Source: Chitinophaga eiseniae (GTDB lineage: Bacteria > Bacteroidota > Bacteroidia > Chitinophagales > Chitinophagaceae). From it: a stretch of DNA of 64,000 nucleotides. This document shows positions 19,343 through 27,799 of this stretch, in pieces. The stretch covers positions 1,474,336 to 1,538,335 of the forward strand of contig NZ_FUWZ01000001.1 in the NCBI RefSeq assembly GCF_900167135.1, in the 5' to 3' direction. A program made the position numbers and the translations under genes. The notes under the pieces were generated by a model, which ran no database searches, had not been told where the DNA came from, and saw only the letters and a list, made by a program, of their open reading frames with translations. Each line of letters begins with the position of its first letter. The stretch's first letter is position 1.

Positions 19343-21997
19343 TTATAAAGATTTCAAACTTTCCGTTATCACCTGGATTTTGGCTTCGGCGTCCGCTTTT
19401 TTGCGTCTTTCCGCTTCTACCACTTCCGGTTTGGCGTTCTGTACAAATCGTTCATTGGCCAGTTTGATTTCCACCGACTTCAGGAAGCCCTGTTGGTACT
19501 CGAGGTCCTTCAGCAGGGATTCTTTTTGTGCCGTGGTATCCAGTACTGTTTCGGTGCCCAGGTAGAATTTATCTTTCTGCACCACGAGGGTGATACAGCC
19601 GGGGACCGTTTCCTGTACGTAGTGTACCGCTTTGGCGTTTACCTGTTTGGCGATGGTGTCTTCAATTTGTTTGAAGGCGTTCTCGTGTTTGGTTTCGATA
19701 TGCAGTACGATCGGATCTTTTGGTTTGATCTGGTTTTTAGCGCGGGCATCGCGGATGCCGGTGATGACTTCCTGCGCCAGAACGCCTTCCAGCAGGGCGG
19801 CGTGTACCGGGGCGGCAGGAGTAGTGAATTGTTTCATCATCAGTATATCTGCCTCATCGCGTACTTTCAGCAACTGGTAAATCTCTTCAGTGATGAACGG
19901 CATGTAGGGATGCAGCAGTTGCATCAGTTGCTCGAAGAAAGATACCGTTTGCATGTATACGGCGGCGGAGATAGGCTGTTCAAAACCGGGTTTCACCCAT
20001 TCGAGGTACCAGCCGCAGAAATCGTCCCAGATAAGGCTGTAAAGGGATTTCAGGCCTTCGCTCAGGCGGAAATCGGCATGCAGCGAGGCTACCTGGGCCT
20101 GTACTTCGTTCAGGCGGCTCTGGAACCATCTGATGGGGAAGAGGCTGGAGGCGTCCATGTTGTCAGTCGCCTGGCGGGATTCCCACATTTTCACCAGTTT
20201 CAGCGCGTTCCAGATTTTATTGTTGAAGTTACGGCCCTGATCGCAGCTGGAGGTATCGAACAGCAGGTCGTTACCGGCCGGGGAGCTGATCATTACGCCA
20301 AAACGTACGGCGTCGGCGCCGTAGCTGTGAATGAGTTCCAGCAGGTCGGGCGAGTTGCCGAGGGACTTGCTCATTTTGCGGCCTTCCTTGTCTCTCACCA
20401 TGCCGGTAAAGTACACGTCGCTGAAAGGCTTTTGCCCGTTGAATTCCAGGCCGGCCATGATCATGCGGGCCACCCAGAAGAAAATGATATCCTGGCCGGT
20501 TACCAGTACGGAGCCGGGGTAGTAGTATTGATAGTCTGCGTTGTCGGGGCTGGAGATACCGTTGAACACTTCCATGGGCCAGAGCCAGGAGGAGAACCAG
20601 GTATCGAGGCAGTCTTCATCCTGCTTCAGGTCGGCCGCGGTCAGCGTGATGCCTTTCTGTGCGAACAGGGCTACGGCTTCTTCCGCGGTGGCAGCTACTT
20701 CGAAAGTGCCGTCTGCCGCGTACCAGGCAGGGATCTGCTGTCCCCACCACAGTTGGCGGGAGATACACCAGTCCTTTACATTTTCCATCCAGTATTTGTA
20801 GGTAGCGAGGAAGCGGTCGCCGGGATGTATTTTAACATCACCGTTTACGACAGCGTCCAGCGCGGGTTTGGCGATATCGGCCATTTTTACGAACCACTGG
20901 GTGGAGATGCGTGGCTCTACTACGGTCGTCGGGTTACGTTGACTGTAGCCGAGGCGGGTGGTATAAGCCTCTTCTTTCACCAGCTGGCCGGCTTCTGCGA
21001 GGGCGGCCACTGTTTTCTTACGGGCTACGAAACGGTCTTCTCCAACAAATACAACGGCGGCGGCGCTCAGGGTGCCGTCATCGTTGAGGGTGTCGATGAT
21101 GTCGAGGTGATGTTTCAGACCAAGGTTATAGTCATTGATATCGTGTGCGGGCGTCACTTTCAGGGCGCCGGTACCGAAGGCTTTGTCCACGTAGGTGTCG
21201 AAGATGATGGGCACGGGGCGGTTTACCAGCGGAACGATGGCAAAATGGCCTTTCAGGTGTGCATATCTTTCATCTTCCGGGTTTACGCAGATGGCGGTAT
21301 CGCCCATGATGGTTTCCGGGCGTTGGGTGGCGATAGTGATGAATTCGCCGGTAGGTTTGCCTTCCGCGTCAGTAATGGCATATTTCACATGGTACAGGAA
21401 ACCCTGGATATCTTTGTATTCCACTTCCTCGTCGCTCAAAGCCGTTTTGGCTTTGGGGTCCCAGTTGATCATGCGGGCGCCGCGATAGATGAGGCCTTTG
21501 TTGTACAGTTCCACGAACACTTTGATCACCGCTTTATAATAGTGGTCGTCCATGGTAAAGGTCACCCTGTCCCAGTCGCAGGAGCAGCCGAGTTTTTTGA
21601 TCTGTTGGTAGATGATGCCACCATATTTTTCCTTCCACTCAAAAGCGTGTTTGAGGAAGTCTTCGCGGGAGAGCTGGGATTTTTCGATCCCTTTTTCTCT
21701 TTTCAGCATGTCTACCACTTTCGCTTCCGTTGCGATGGAGGCGTGGTCGGAACCGGGTACCCAGCAGGCGTTGAAACCGCTCATACGGGCGCGGCGCACC
21801 AGTATGTCCTGGACTGTTTCATTGAGGGTATGGCCAAGATGCAAGACCCCGGTGACGTTAGGCGGGGGGATCACTACAGTAAAGGGCTGGCGGCTATCCG
21901 GCGTAGAGCGGAAATAACCTTTGTCCATCCAGTGTTGGTACCATTTTTCTTCAACCGTTGCAGGCAGGTAATTTTTCGAGAGTTCCATGCTATTCAT
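19343..21997 (-). CDS. valS: Valyl-tRNA synthetase
   Basis: 884 residues from MNSMELSKNYLPATVEEKWY (a second ATG is at 21988). It is a class I synthetase that charges tRNA-Val: PPPNVTGVLHLGHTLNE holds the HIGH motif as HLGH, the CP1 editing domain occupies about 190-390, and GRKMSKSLGNSPD carries KMSKS. The C-terminal anticodon-binding domain is followed by a coiled-coil arm (about 815-884, KDLEYQQGFLKSVEIKLANE), as is usual for ValRS. Length is normal. A -7 box at 22010-22017 lies only 12 bases upstream of the ATG, so the leader should be very short. Confidence 0.98.
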   Translation of the reverse strand: MNSMELSKNYLPATVEEKWYQHWMDKGYFRSTPDSRQPFTVVIPPPNVTGVLHLGHTLNETVQDILVRRARMSGFNACWVPGSDHASIATEAKVVDMLKREKGIEKSQLSREDFLKHAFEWKEKYGGIIYQQIKKLGCSCDWDRVTFTMDDHYYKAVIKVFVELYNKGLIYRGARMINWDPKAKTALSDEEVEYKDIQGFLYHVKYAITDAEGKPTGEFITIATQRPETIMGDTAICVNPEDERYAHLKGHFAIVPLVNRPVPIIFDTYVDKAFGTGALKVTPAHDINDYNLGLKHHLDIIDTLNDDGTLSAAAVVFVGEDRFVARKKTVAALAEAGQLVKEEAYTTRLGYSQRNPTTVVEPRISTQWFVKMADIAKPALDAVVNGDVKIHPGDRFLATYKYWMENVKDWCISRQLWWGQQIPAWYAADGTFEVAATAEEAVALFAQKGITLTAADLKQDEDCLDTWFSSWLWPMEVFNGISSPDNADYQYYYPGSVLVTGQDIIFFWVARMIMAGLEFNGQKPFSDVYFTGMVRDKEGRKMSKSLGNSPDLLELIHSYGADAVRFGVMISSPAGNDLLFDTSSCDQGRNFNNKIWNALKLVKMWESRQATDNMDASSLFPIRWFQSRLNEVQAQVASLHADFRLSEGLKSLYSLIWDDFCGWYLEWVKPGFEQPISAAVYMQTVSFFEQLMQLLHPYMPFITEEIYQLLKVRDEADILMMKQFTTPAAPVHAALLEGVLAQEVITGIRDARAKNQIKPKDPIVLHIETKHENAFKQIEDTIAKQVNAKAVHYVQETVPGCITLVVQKDKFYLGTETVLDTTAQKESLLKDLEYQQGFLKSVEIKLANERFVQNAKPEVVEAERRKKADAEAKIQVITESLKSL

Positions 21998-22009
21998 AAT
22001 ATAAGTCTG

Positions 22010-22017
22010 CAAAAATA
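22010..22017 (-). promoter_or_regulatory. -7 box of the valS promoter
   Basis: TATTTTTG on the minus strand matches TAnnTTTG, with 12 bases between it and the valS ATG. Confidence 0.55.
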
Positions 22018-22157
22018 ACGGAGATTGACCAGAGAAGGAAATTATGGGGCATAATATTAGTGCGGGACCGCAGTGCCGGAAAGGAGAACGGGACGCCGTT
22101 ATGCGCCCGTTTCCCTGCGGTGGACTGCAATACGGCCGCACCTGCGGCTTTTGTGCA

Positions 22158-22186
22158 AAAAAAGTGCATCCGGAGATGCACCTTTT
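22158..22186 (-). terminator. Terminator of the threonine aldolase gene
   Basis: Stem GTGCATC / GATGCAC (22164-22170, 22175-22181) with a CGGA loop (TCCG on the minus strand) and a seven-T run on the minus strand. Confidence 0.8.
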
Positions 22187-22222
22187 GCAGGAGATAAGTG
22201 TCTTTATATATGGACGGTACGG

Positions 22223-23242
22223 TTACATGGTTTCAGCGATCACCTGGCAGGTTTTCGCCACCATCTCAGGAGTGATGTCCAGGTGGACGACCATTCTGAC
22301 CTGTGTAGGGGAGATGGCCATGGTAAGGATGCCTTCTTTGCGGAGGTGGTCTGTTAGTTTCCGGGGCGTCCATTCGCCGCCGGTCACTTCGAAGATGAGG
22401 ATATTGGTTTCCACGGGCAGCATATGGCCGGTGAAGCTTTTTTCCAGGAGGGCCGCCGCTATTTGTTTGGCGTGCTGGTGGTCTTCTTCGAGGCGCTGGA
22501 TATTATTTTCCATGGCATAGATGCCGGTGGCGGCCATATAACCGGCCTGCCGCAGACCACCGCCCAGTTTCTTGCGTATGCGGCGCGCTTCGCGGATGAA
22601 GCCGGTGCTGCCGAGGAGCACGGAGCCTATGGGGCAGCCCATGCCTTTATTGAGGCATACGGAAATGCTGTCAAAGGTACGTCCGTAGCTGCGGGGGTCC
22701 TGGCCGGTGGCTACGATGGCGTTGAAAAGGCGGGCGCCGTCGAGGTGGAGGGCCAGTTTATGCTGGTCGCAGACCTGGCGGATACGGAGCACCTCGTCCC
22801 AGTCGTAGCAGCATCCGCCGCCGCGGTTGGAGGTGTTTTCGAGGCATACCAGGCTGGTGCGGGCTTTGTGGACATCGTCGGGGTTGATGGCCGCTTCCAC
22901 CTGGGCAGCGGTGATCATGCCACGGTCGCCGGTGATGGCATGTACCTGGGCGCCGGCGTTGAAGGCGATGCCGCCTCCTTCATAAATGTAAACATGGGCG
23001 AGGTTGCTGCAAACCACTTCATCCCCCGGCAACGTATGTACTTTGATGGCAATCTGGTTGCTCATTGTGCCGGAAGGGCAGTAAAGGGCTGCCTCTTTGC
23101 CAAAATAGTCTGCCATCATGGCTTCCAGTTTGTTGATACTGGGGTCTTCGCCAAAAACGTCGTCTCCCGTTTCAGCTTGTAACATGGCCTGTAACATGCC
23201 GGGGCCGGGGCGTGTAAAAGTATCGCTGCGAAAGTCTATCAT
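22223..23242 (-). CDS. ltaE: Low-specificity L-threonine aldolase
   Basis: 339 residues. This is a fold-type I PLP enzyme that splits threonine or allo-threonine to glycine and acetaldehyde. The N-terminus MIDFRSDTFTRP is characteristic, as are GDDVFGEDPSINKLE, PSGTMSNQIAI, LHLDGARLFNA and the cofactor lysine in SVCLNKGMGCPIGS. Length matches the family. The neighbouring genes, valS on one side and the primary sigma gene on the other, are unrelated. A clear promoter was not found upstream. Confidence 0.94.
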   Translation of the reverse strand: MIDFRSDTFTRPGPGMLQAMLQAETGDDVFGEDPSINKLEAMMADYFGKEAALYCPSGTMSNQIAIKVHTLPGDEVVCSNLAHVYIYEGGGIAFNAGAQVHAITGDRGMITAAQVEAAINPDDVHKARTSLVCLENTSNRGGGCCYDWDEVLRIRQVCDQHKLALHLDGARLFNAIVATGQDPRSYGRTFDSISVCLNKGMGCPIGSVLLGSTGFIREARRIRKKLGGGLRQAGYMAATGIYAMENNIQRLEEDHQHAKQIAAALLEKSFTGHMLPVETNILIFEVTGGEWTPRKLTDHLRKEGILTMAISPTQVRMVVHLDITPEMVAKTCQVIAETM

Positions 23243-23571
23243 ATGATTGAATAATTTGCAAGGACTTTGACAATAAATTAGTTAAGATGCTAATTTAATA
23301 ATGATTATTTATCAATTGTTAAAATTTGCATAAAGCGTGTGGCAACAAGGACTAAAGCACTATAAAATATCGTTATAAAACTGTACTTTGTTATAGCGAA
23401 GACAATAAAAAAGAAGGATTTGGTAGAGTGGTGGGTTAGCACGATCTTTGCAGGCTAAATAAAAACAAACGAATAAGGTGCGGGAAATTTTGTAAGTTAA
23501 TTAAATTCAAAATTCAAACAAAATATTTCTTTCGCTGTTATTCTTATTTATAAACCAATACAATTTTTCAT
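23243..23571. other. Intergenic gap upstream of the sigma factor gene
   Basis: 329 bases, AT-rich, between divergent genes. It holds the candidate sigma promoter at 23420-23450 and no open frame of interest. I see no strong hairpin. Confidence 0.5.
23420..23450 (+). promoter_or_regulatory. Candidate promoter of the primary sigma gene
   Basis: TTG at 23420-23422, a 20-base spacer and GATCTTTG at 23443-23450, one mismatch from TAnnTTTG. The leader would be about 115 bases. Confidence 0.45.
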
Positions 23572-24429
23572 ATGAGGCAACTTAAAATTGCCACCCAGAT
23601 CACCAATCGTGATTCGCAGGCGGTAGAAAAGTACCTGCAGGAAATCTCGAAGATCCCTTTGTTAACACCTGAGGAGGAGACCGTTTTGGCGCAGCGCATT
23701 AAAATGGGCGATCAGAAGGCTCTTGAAAGATTGACTACAGGAAACTTACGTTTCGTGGTTTCCGTTGCCAAGCAGTATCAGCACCAGGGGCTTAGCCTCA
23801 GCGACCTTATCAATGAAGGTAATTTAGGCCTGATCAAAGCTGCGCAGCGTTTCGATGAAACGAAAGGTTTCAAATTCATCTCTTATGCAGTATGGTGGAT
23901 CCGCCAGTCCATCCTGCAGGCGTTGGCCGAACAAGGTCGTCTTGTTCGTCTGCCGCAAAACAAAATTGGCACCTATAATAAAGCAAACAAAGCTTACATG
24001 GCATTTGAGCAGGAAAACGAGCGTGAGCCTTCTACCGAGGAACTCGCAGAAATCCTGGAAATGTCTGAATCGGAAATCAATAACATTTTCCAGAGCAATA
24101 CCCGCCATATGTCACTGGACGCACCAGTACATGAAGCTGAAGACGTAGCCATGGGAGACCTGCTGGAAGGTGGAGACATTACCGACGACGACGTGATGAG
24201 AGATTCCCTCCGCGAGGAAATACGCCGGGTTTTAAAATCCCTGAGCCCCCGCGAAGCGGAAATTGTGAATGCCTATTTCGGTCTGGATGGTGAAAACGGC
24301 GCAACAATCGAACAAATCGGGCAGAAGTACGATCTGACCAAAGAAAGAATCAGGCAAATCAAGGAACGCGCTATCAAAAGGCTCCAGAAAGCACGCTATA
24401 GCGGTGCCCTGAAATCCTACCTGGGATAA
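23572..24429 (+). CDS. rpoD: Primary RNA polymerase sigma factor (short RpoD/SigA type)
   Basis: 285 residues. It lacks region 1.1 and the long non-conserved region of proteobacterial RpoD, as is usual in Bacteroidota. Region 1.2 is at AVEKYLQEISKIPLLTPEEE, region 2 covers LRFVVSVAKQYQHQGLSLSD to FKFISYAVWWIRQSILQALA, region 3 follows, and region 4.2 reads IEQIGQKYDLTKERIRQIKE. In this phylum the homologue recognises TTG-N(17-23)-TAnnTTTG promoters, the pattern found upstream of several genes in this window. The full complement of regions 2-4 fits the housekeeping sigma rather than an ECF factor. Confidence 0.95.
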   Translation: MRQLKIATQITNRDSQAVEKYLQEISKIPLLTPEEETVLAQRIKMGDQKALERLTTGNLRFVVSVAKQYQHQGLSLSDLINEGNLGLIKAAQRFDETKGFKFISYAVWWIRQSILQALAEQGRLVRLPQNKIGTYNKANKAYMAFEQENEREPSTEELAEILEMSESEINNIFQSNTRHMSLDAPVHEAEDVAMGDLLEGGDITDDDVMRDSLREEIRRVLKSLSPREAEIVNAYFGLDGENGATIEQIGQKYDLTKERIRQIKERAIKRLQKARYSGALKSYLG

Positions 24430-24431
24430 TA

Positions 24432-24501
24432 TTTTCGATTTTCGGATTTTCAGATTTTCGATTTTAAATGCGTAAATCACTAAATCACTAAATCAAGAAA
24501 T
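24432..24501. repeat. Tandem AT-rich words after the sigma gene
   Basis: The left part is built of GATTTTC words (GATTTTCGGATTTTCAGATT), the right part of AAATCACT words (AAATCACTAAATCACTAAATC). The halves are roughly complementary, so the block can fold as an imperfect hairpin just after the stop codon. Confidence 0.55.
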
Positions 24502-24526
24502 CATTATATAAATCCTCTTAATCTAT

Positions 24527-24566
24527 AAAAACACCGGCCTTGTAAATACATGGCCGGTGTTTTTAT
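24527..24566 (+). terminator. Terminator of the primary sigma gene
   Basis: A 12-bp stem (AAAACACCGGCC, 24528-24539, with 24552-24563) closes a 12-base loop and ends in a T-run. The next promoter begins about 16 bases later. Confidence 0.8.
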
Positions 24567-24581
24567 ATTGATAACACCCCT

Positions 24582-24589
24582 TATTTTTG
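24582..24589 (+). promoter_or_regulatory. -7 box five bases from an ATG
   Basis: TATTTTTG matches TAnnTTTG and ends five bases before the DUF4249 ATG at 24595, so transcription would start at or next to the start codon. Confidence 0.55.
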
Positions 24590-24594
24590 CAAAC

Positions 24595-25479
24595 ATGCGC
24601 AACTTCCTGATGATCATAGTGGCTGCCGTTGCTTTCTTCTCCGCCTGCGAGAAAGATATCAGCGTCAACCTGCAGCAGCAGGAACCATCGCTTGTGGTAG
24701 AGGGTAAATTTGAAACCAACCGATACCCGCAGGTAGTGCTCACCCGCAGCCTCGGCTACTTCTCTGAAATAGCCCCCGCCACCTTACTGGCCTCCTTCGT
24801 GCACAACGCGGTGGTGACCGTCTCCGATAGTGTCCGCACCATGACACTCAAAGAAAGAATCGTGGAAATAGCCGGGCTGGGCCGCGTTTTCGCCTACGTG
24901 CCCGATACTTCCAGACCCGCCGCCGCTTTCAGAGGAAAAAACGGTGGCCGGTATACCTTGAAGATTACTGCTGACAATAAGTCATACGAGGCAGTGACAA
25001 CAATACCCCTGCAGGGGCTCCACCTGGATACTATCTGGTGGCAGCGGGTAAGGAAGGAAAACGATACCTCCAACGCCCGCGTATGGGCCAGGATCACCGA
25101 TGCTGCGGCCTCCGGCAATTATGCCCGGTATTTCACCCGCACCAATAGCGGCGCCTTCCTGCCCGGCATGAATTCAACCATGGATGACCAGGTGGTGAAC
25201 GGCACAACATTTGAAATTCCTCTCGACGCCGGCGTTGACAAAAGCAAACGCGAAAATCCGGAGACATACGGCTTTTTTAAAAGAGGCGACACGGTAACGG
25301 TTAAGTTCTGTAACGTCGATAAAGCTACCTTCAGCTTCTGGCGGGCACTGGACTTCGCCTATAACAGCACCGGCAACCCGTTTGCATCTCCCACAAAAAT
25401 ACTGGGAAATGTGCCCGGAGCCGTCGGCTACTGGGGCGGTTATGCCGTCACCTATAAAACAGTTATTATCAGGAAATAA
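24595..25479 (+). CDS. DUF4249 lipoprotein (1)
   Basis: 294 residues from the ATG at 24595; an upstream in-frame ATG at 24550 lies inside the terminator loop and is rejected. MRNFLMIIVAAVAFFSAC is a lipoprotein signal with the lipidated cysteine at residue 18, followed by EKDISVNLQQQEPSLVVEGK, the usual DUF4249 opening. A beta-rich domain follows and the end (WGGYAVTYKTVIIRK) is also typical. DUF4249 lipoproteins are normally encoded next to TonB-dependent receptors and may be surface partners of them. This copy has no receptor gene nearby and is followed by trxB. Confidence 0.85.
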   Translation: MRNFLMIIVAAVAFFSACEKDISVNLQQQEPSLVVEGKFETNRYPQVVLTRSLGYFSEIAPATLLASFVHNAVVTVSDSVRTMTLKERIVEIAGLGRVFAYVPDTSRPAAAFRGKNGGRYTLKITADNKSYEAVTTIPLQGLHLDTIWWQRVRKENDTSNARVWARITDAAASGNYARYFTRTNSGAFLPGMNSTMDDQVVNGTTFEIPLDAGVDKSKRENPETYGFFKRGDTVTVKFCNVDKATFSFWRALDFAYNSTGNPFASPTKILGNVPGAVGYWGGYAVTYKTVIIRK

Positions 25480-25500
25480 TTTATATAGAGCAATCAAAGT

Positions 25501-26448
25501 ATGGAAAACAAACAACAAGAACATGTGCATCTGTTGATCATCGGTTCCGGACCCGCCGGCTACACCGCTGCAATATATGCCTCAAGAGCCAACCTTAAAC
25601 CAGTATTGTACCAGGGCATTCAACCCGGTGGCCAGCTGACCATCACTACTGAAGTGGAAAACTATCCCGGTTACCCGGAAGGTATCCAGGGCCCGGAAAT
25701 GATGGTGGACTTCGAAAAACAGGCTACCCGCATGGGCGCTGATATCCGCTACGGCATGGCTACCGCCGTGGACTTCAGCAAACAACCATATAAAGTAACC
25801 ATCGACGAGGAAAAAGAAATCACCGCCGACGCCATTATCATCGCTACAGGCGCCTCTGCCAAATGGCTGGGACTCCCGTCCGAACAACGGCTCAACGGCA
25901 GCGGCGTTTCCGCCTGCGCGGTATGCGACGGTTTCTTCTTCCGCGGTAAAGAAGTAGCCATCGTGGGCGCCGGTGACACCGCCGCCGAAGAAGCGCTCTA
26001 CCTCTCTAAAATGTGCACCACCGTACACATGCTCGTGCGTAAACACGAAATGCGCGCCTCCAAAGTAATGCAGGACCGTGTGCTGAAAACCTCCAATATC
26101 ATCGTATACTGGAACACCGAAACAGACGAAGTACTGGGCGACAAAAAAGTGGAAGCCGTAAGAGTGCGCAACAACCAAACCGGCGAGAAAAAAGACGTGC
26201 CGGTAAGCGCTTTCTTCGTAGCCATCGGCCACCAGCCTAACTCCGCCATCTTTAAAGAATACCTGCAGCTGGACGAACAGGATTATATCGTGACCGTTCC
26301 GGGCAGCAGCCGTACCAGCATCGAAGGCGTATTCGCCTGCGGCGACGTACAGGACAAAATCTACCGTCAGGCTGTAACAGCAGCTGGCAGCGGTTGTATG
26401 GCCGCTCTCGACGCTGAAAGGTACCTGTCGGCTAAAGAACACCAATAA
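25501..26448 (+). CDS. trxB: Thioredoxin-disulfide reductase
   Basis: 315 residues. The FAD-binding GSGPAGYTAA is at 15-24, the redox-active C139-A-V-C142 pair lies in SACAVCDGFFF, and the NADPH-binding GAGDTAAEEA follows near 156. A final GVFACGDVQD binds FAD. The enzyme passes electrons from NADPH to thioredoxin in the cytoplasm. It starts 21 bases after the DUF4249 lipoprotein gene, close enough for co-transcription. A short tandem repeat of AATTACG begins just past its stop codon. Confidence 0.97.
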   Translation: MENKQQEHVHLLIIGSGPAGYTAAIYASRANLKPVLYQGIQPGGQLTITTEVENYPGYPEGIQGPEMMVDFEKQATRMGADIRYGMATAVDFSKQPYKVTIDEEKEITADAIIIATGASAKWLGLPSEQRLNGSGVSACAVCDGFFFRGKEVAIVGAGDTAAEEALYLSKMCTTVHMLVRKHEMRASKVMQDRVLKTSNIIVYWNTETDEVLGDKKVEAVRVRNNQTGEKKDVPVSAFFVAIGHQPNSAIFKEYLQLDEQDYIVTVPGSSRTSIEGVFACGDVQDKIYRQAVTAAGSGCMAALDAERYLSAKEHQ

Positions 26449-26450
26449 TA

Positions 26451-26476
26451 AATTACGAATTACGAATTACGAATTG
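26451..26476. repeat. Heptamer tandem repeat (AATTACG)
   Basis: Three exact copies of AATTACG (26451-26457, 26458-26464, 26465-26471) followed by AATTG, three bases after the trxB stop codon. Confidence 0.85.
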
Positions 26477-26523
26477 AAAGGTAGTTCGTCTTTTATAATT
26501 CGGAATTGAACTTAATAACAACC

Positions 26524-26578
26524 ATTACGAATTACTGATTACGGATTGTACCCCAATCCGTAATTCGTAATTCGTAAT
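26524..26578. repeat. 25-bp hairpin of CGTAAT heptamers before folB
   Basis: Arms 26524-26548 and 26554-26578 pair with two mismatches over 25 bases around a 5-base loop. The right side reads as four period-7 units of the form YCGTAAT. The folB ATG lies 15 bases after the arm. Confidence 0.8.
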
Positions 26579-26593
26579 CCGTAATTGTCCCAA

Positions 26594-26944
26594 ATGCTCA
26601 CCATCGCCCTCGAACAAGCTGCTTTCCGCGCCTATCATGGCCTTTATCCGGAAGAAACCGTGATCGGCAACGATTTTCTGCTCGATATATCCGTTCGTAT
26701 ACCTGGCTCCGTTGCCATCGATGACCTCACGGATACGGTCAACTACCAGGGTATCTATGAAGTGGCAAAAGCCATCATGGCACAGCCCAAACCCTTGCTG
26801 GAAGAGGTGGTGTACGCCCTCACAGACGCCCTCCGCGAACGGTACCCCTCCATTCAGCACAGCACCGTTACCCTCCGGAAACTGAACCCGCCCATGGGCG
26901 CCAGCGTCCGCAACTCACTGGTGTCGCTGGCGAAGGATTACTAA
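26594..26944 (+). CDS. folB: Dihydroneopterin aldolase
   Basis: 116 residues from the ATG at 26594; a TTG three codons upstream is possible but adds nothing. FolB converts 7,8-dihydroneopterin to 6-hydroxymethyl-dihydropterin in folate synthesis. The family pattern is visible in LEQAAFRAYHGLYPEETVIGN (with the pterin-binding Tyr-His-Gly), DTVNYQGIYEVAK and the C-terminal VTLRKLNPPMGA. Length is normal. The strong hairpin directly upstream leaves no room for a standard promoter next to the gene, so it is probably read from trxB or from inside the repeat region. Confidence 0.92.
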   Translation: MLTIALEQAAFRAYHGLYPEETVIGNDFLLDISVRIPGSVAIDDLTDTVNYQGIYEVAKAIMAQPKPLLEEVVYALTDALRERYPSIQHSTVTLRKLNPPMGASVRNSLVSLAKDY

Positions 26945-27039
26945 AATATACCGCCGCTTCGCATTAATTACTTGTAATTTTCGTAGATTTATAGCAACAA
27001 GTAAATCAAGCATTTCTTACCCTGCTAAAAACCAGTCCT

Positions 27040-27795
27040 ATGATGAAACGGATGCTGACAATTTCATTCCTGCTTTGCGCTGTATTATTTGCCAACGCCC
27101 AATCAGTGGATGAAATGGTGGAACAGGCCAGGCAGCTGGAACTACAAATGAAGGAAGAAGCCGCACTGGAAAAGGATAAGGAAATACTGAAAATACAACC
27201 CGGCGAAATAAAGGCCCTGACCCAGGCCAGCCAGATGTGCTCCCGCATCGGTAACCGCCAGAAAGATAAAAGCGCTAAAACAAACTATTTCAATCAGGCT
27301 AAAACATATGCACAGTCCGCCCTGAAAGTGGCCCCGAACAATGCAGACGCCAACCTCGCCATGGCCGTGGCCATGGGACGCATGGCCCTTATCTCCGGCG
27401 CCAGGGAAAAAGTAGCCGCCTCCAAAGACGTTAAGAAATACGCCGAACTGGCCATTAAATTCAATCCTAACCTCGCACAGGCCTACCATGTGCTGGGCAA
27501 ATGGAACTATGAAGTGGCCAACCTCAACGTATTCGAAAGAGGCGCCGCCAAAATGCTCTTCGGCGGCCTGCCGGACGGCTCCCTGAAAAACGCCATCGCC
27601 AACTATGAAAAATGCCGGCAGCTGGACCCCTCCTTTCTGCTCAATTACTACGAACTGGCCCGCGCCTATAAAGCCGATGACCAGCAGGACAAAGCCATCG
27701 AAGTGCTGAAAAAAGCCCTGTCACTCCGCAGCATTTACCAGGACGATGCCAGCATCAAGGCTGACTGTAAAAAAATGCTGGACGACCTGCAGTAA
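27040..27795 (+). CDS. Secreted TPR-repeat protein
   Basis: 251 residues. A signal peptide (MMKRMLTISFLLCAVLFANAQ) precedes a helical solenoid. TPR-like helix pairs can be seen at about 75-105 (YFNQAKTYAQSALKVAPNNADANLAMAVAM), 130-160 (YAELAIKFNPNLAQAYHVLGKWNY) and 185-240 (AIANYEKCRQLDPSFLLNYYELA, then DDQQDKAIEVLKKAL). TPR proteins mediate protein contacts. This one would act in the periplasm or at the cell surface. Two adjacent ATGs are possible starts. Confidence 0.85.
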   Translation: MMKRMLTISFLLCAVLFANAQSVDEMVEQARQLELQMKEEAALEKDKEILKIQPGEIKALTQASQMCSRIGNRQKDKSAKTNYFNQAKTYAQSALKVAPNNADANLAMAVAMGRMALISGAREKVAASKDVKKYAELAIKFNPNLAQAYHVLGKWNYEVANLNVFERGAAKMLFGGLPDGSLKNAIANYEKCRQLDPSFLLNYYELARAYKADDQQDKAIEVLKKALSLRSIYQDDASIKADCKKMLDDLQ

Positions 27796-27799
27796 TATC

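Noticed and set aside
19493..22018. An 841-codon plus-strand frame across valS
   Set aside because: It is antisense to a complete valyl-tRNA synthetase gene and shows no independent features.
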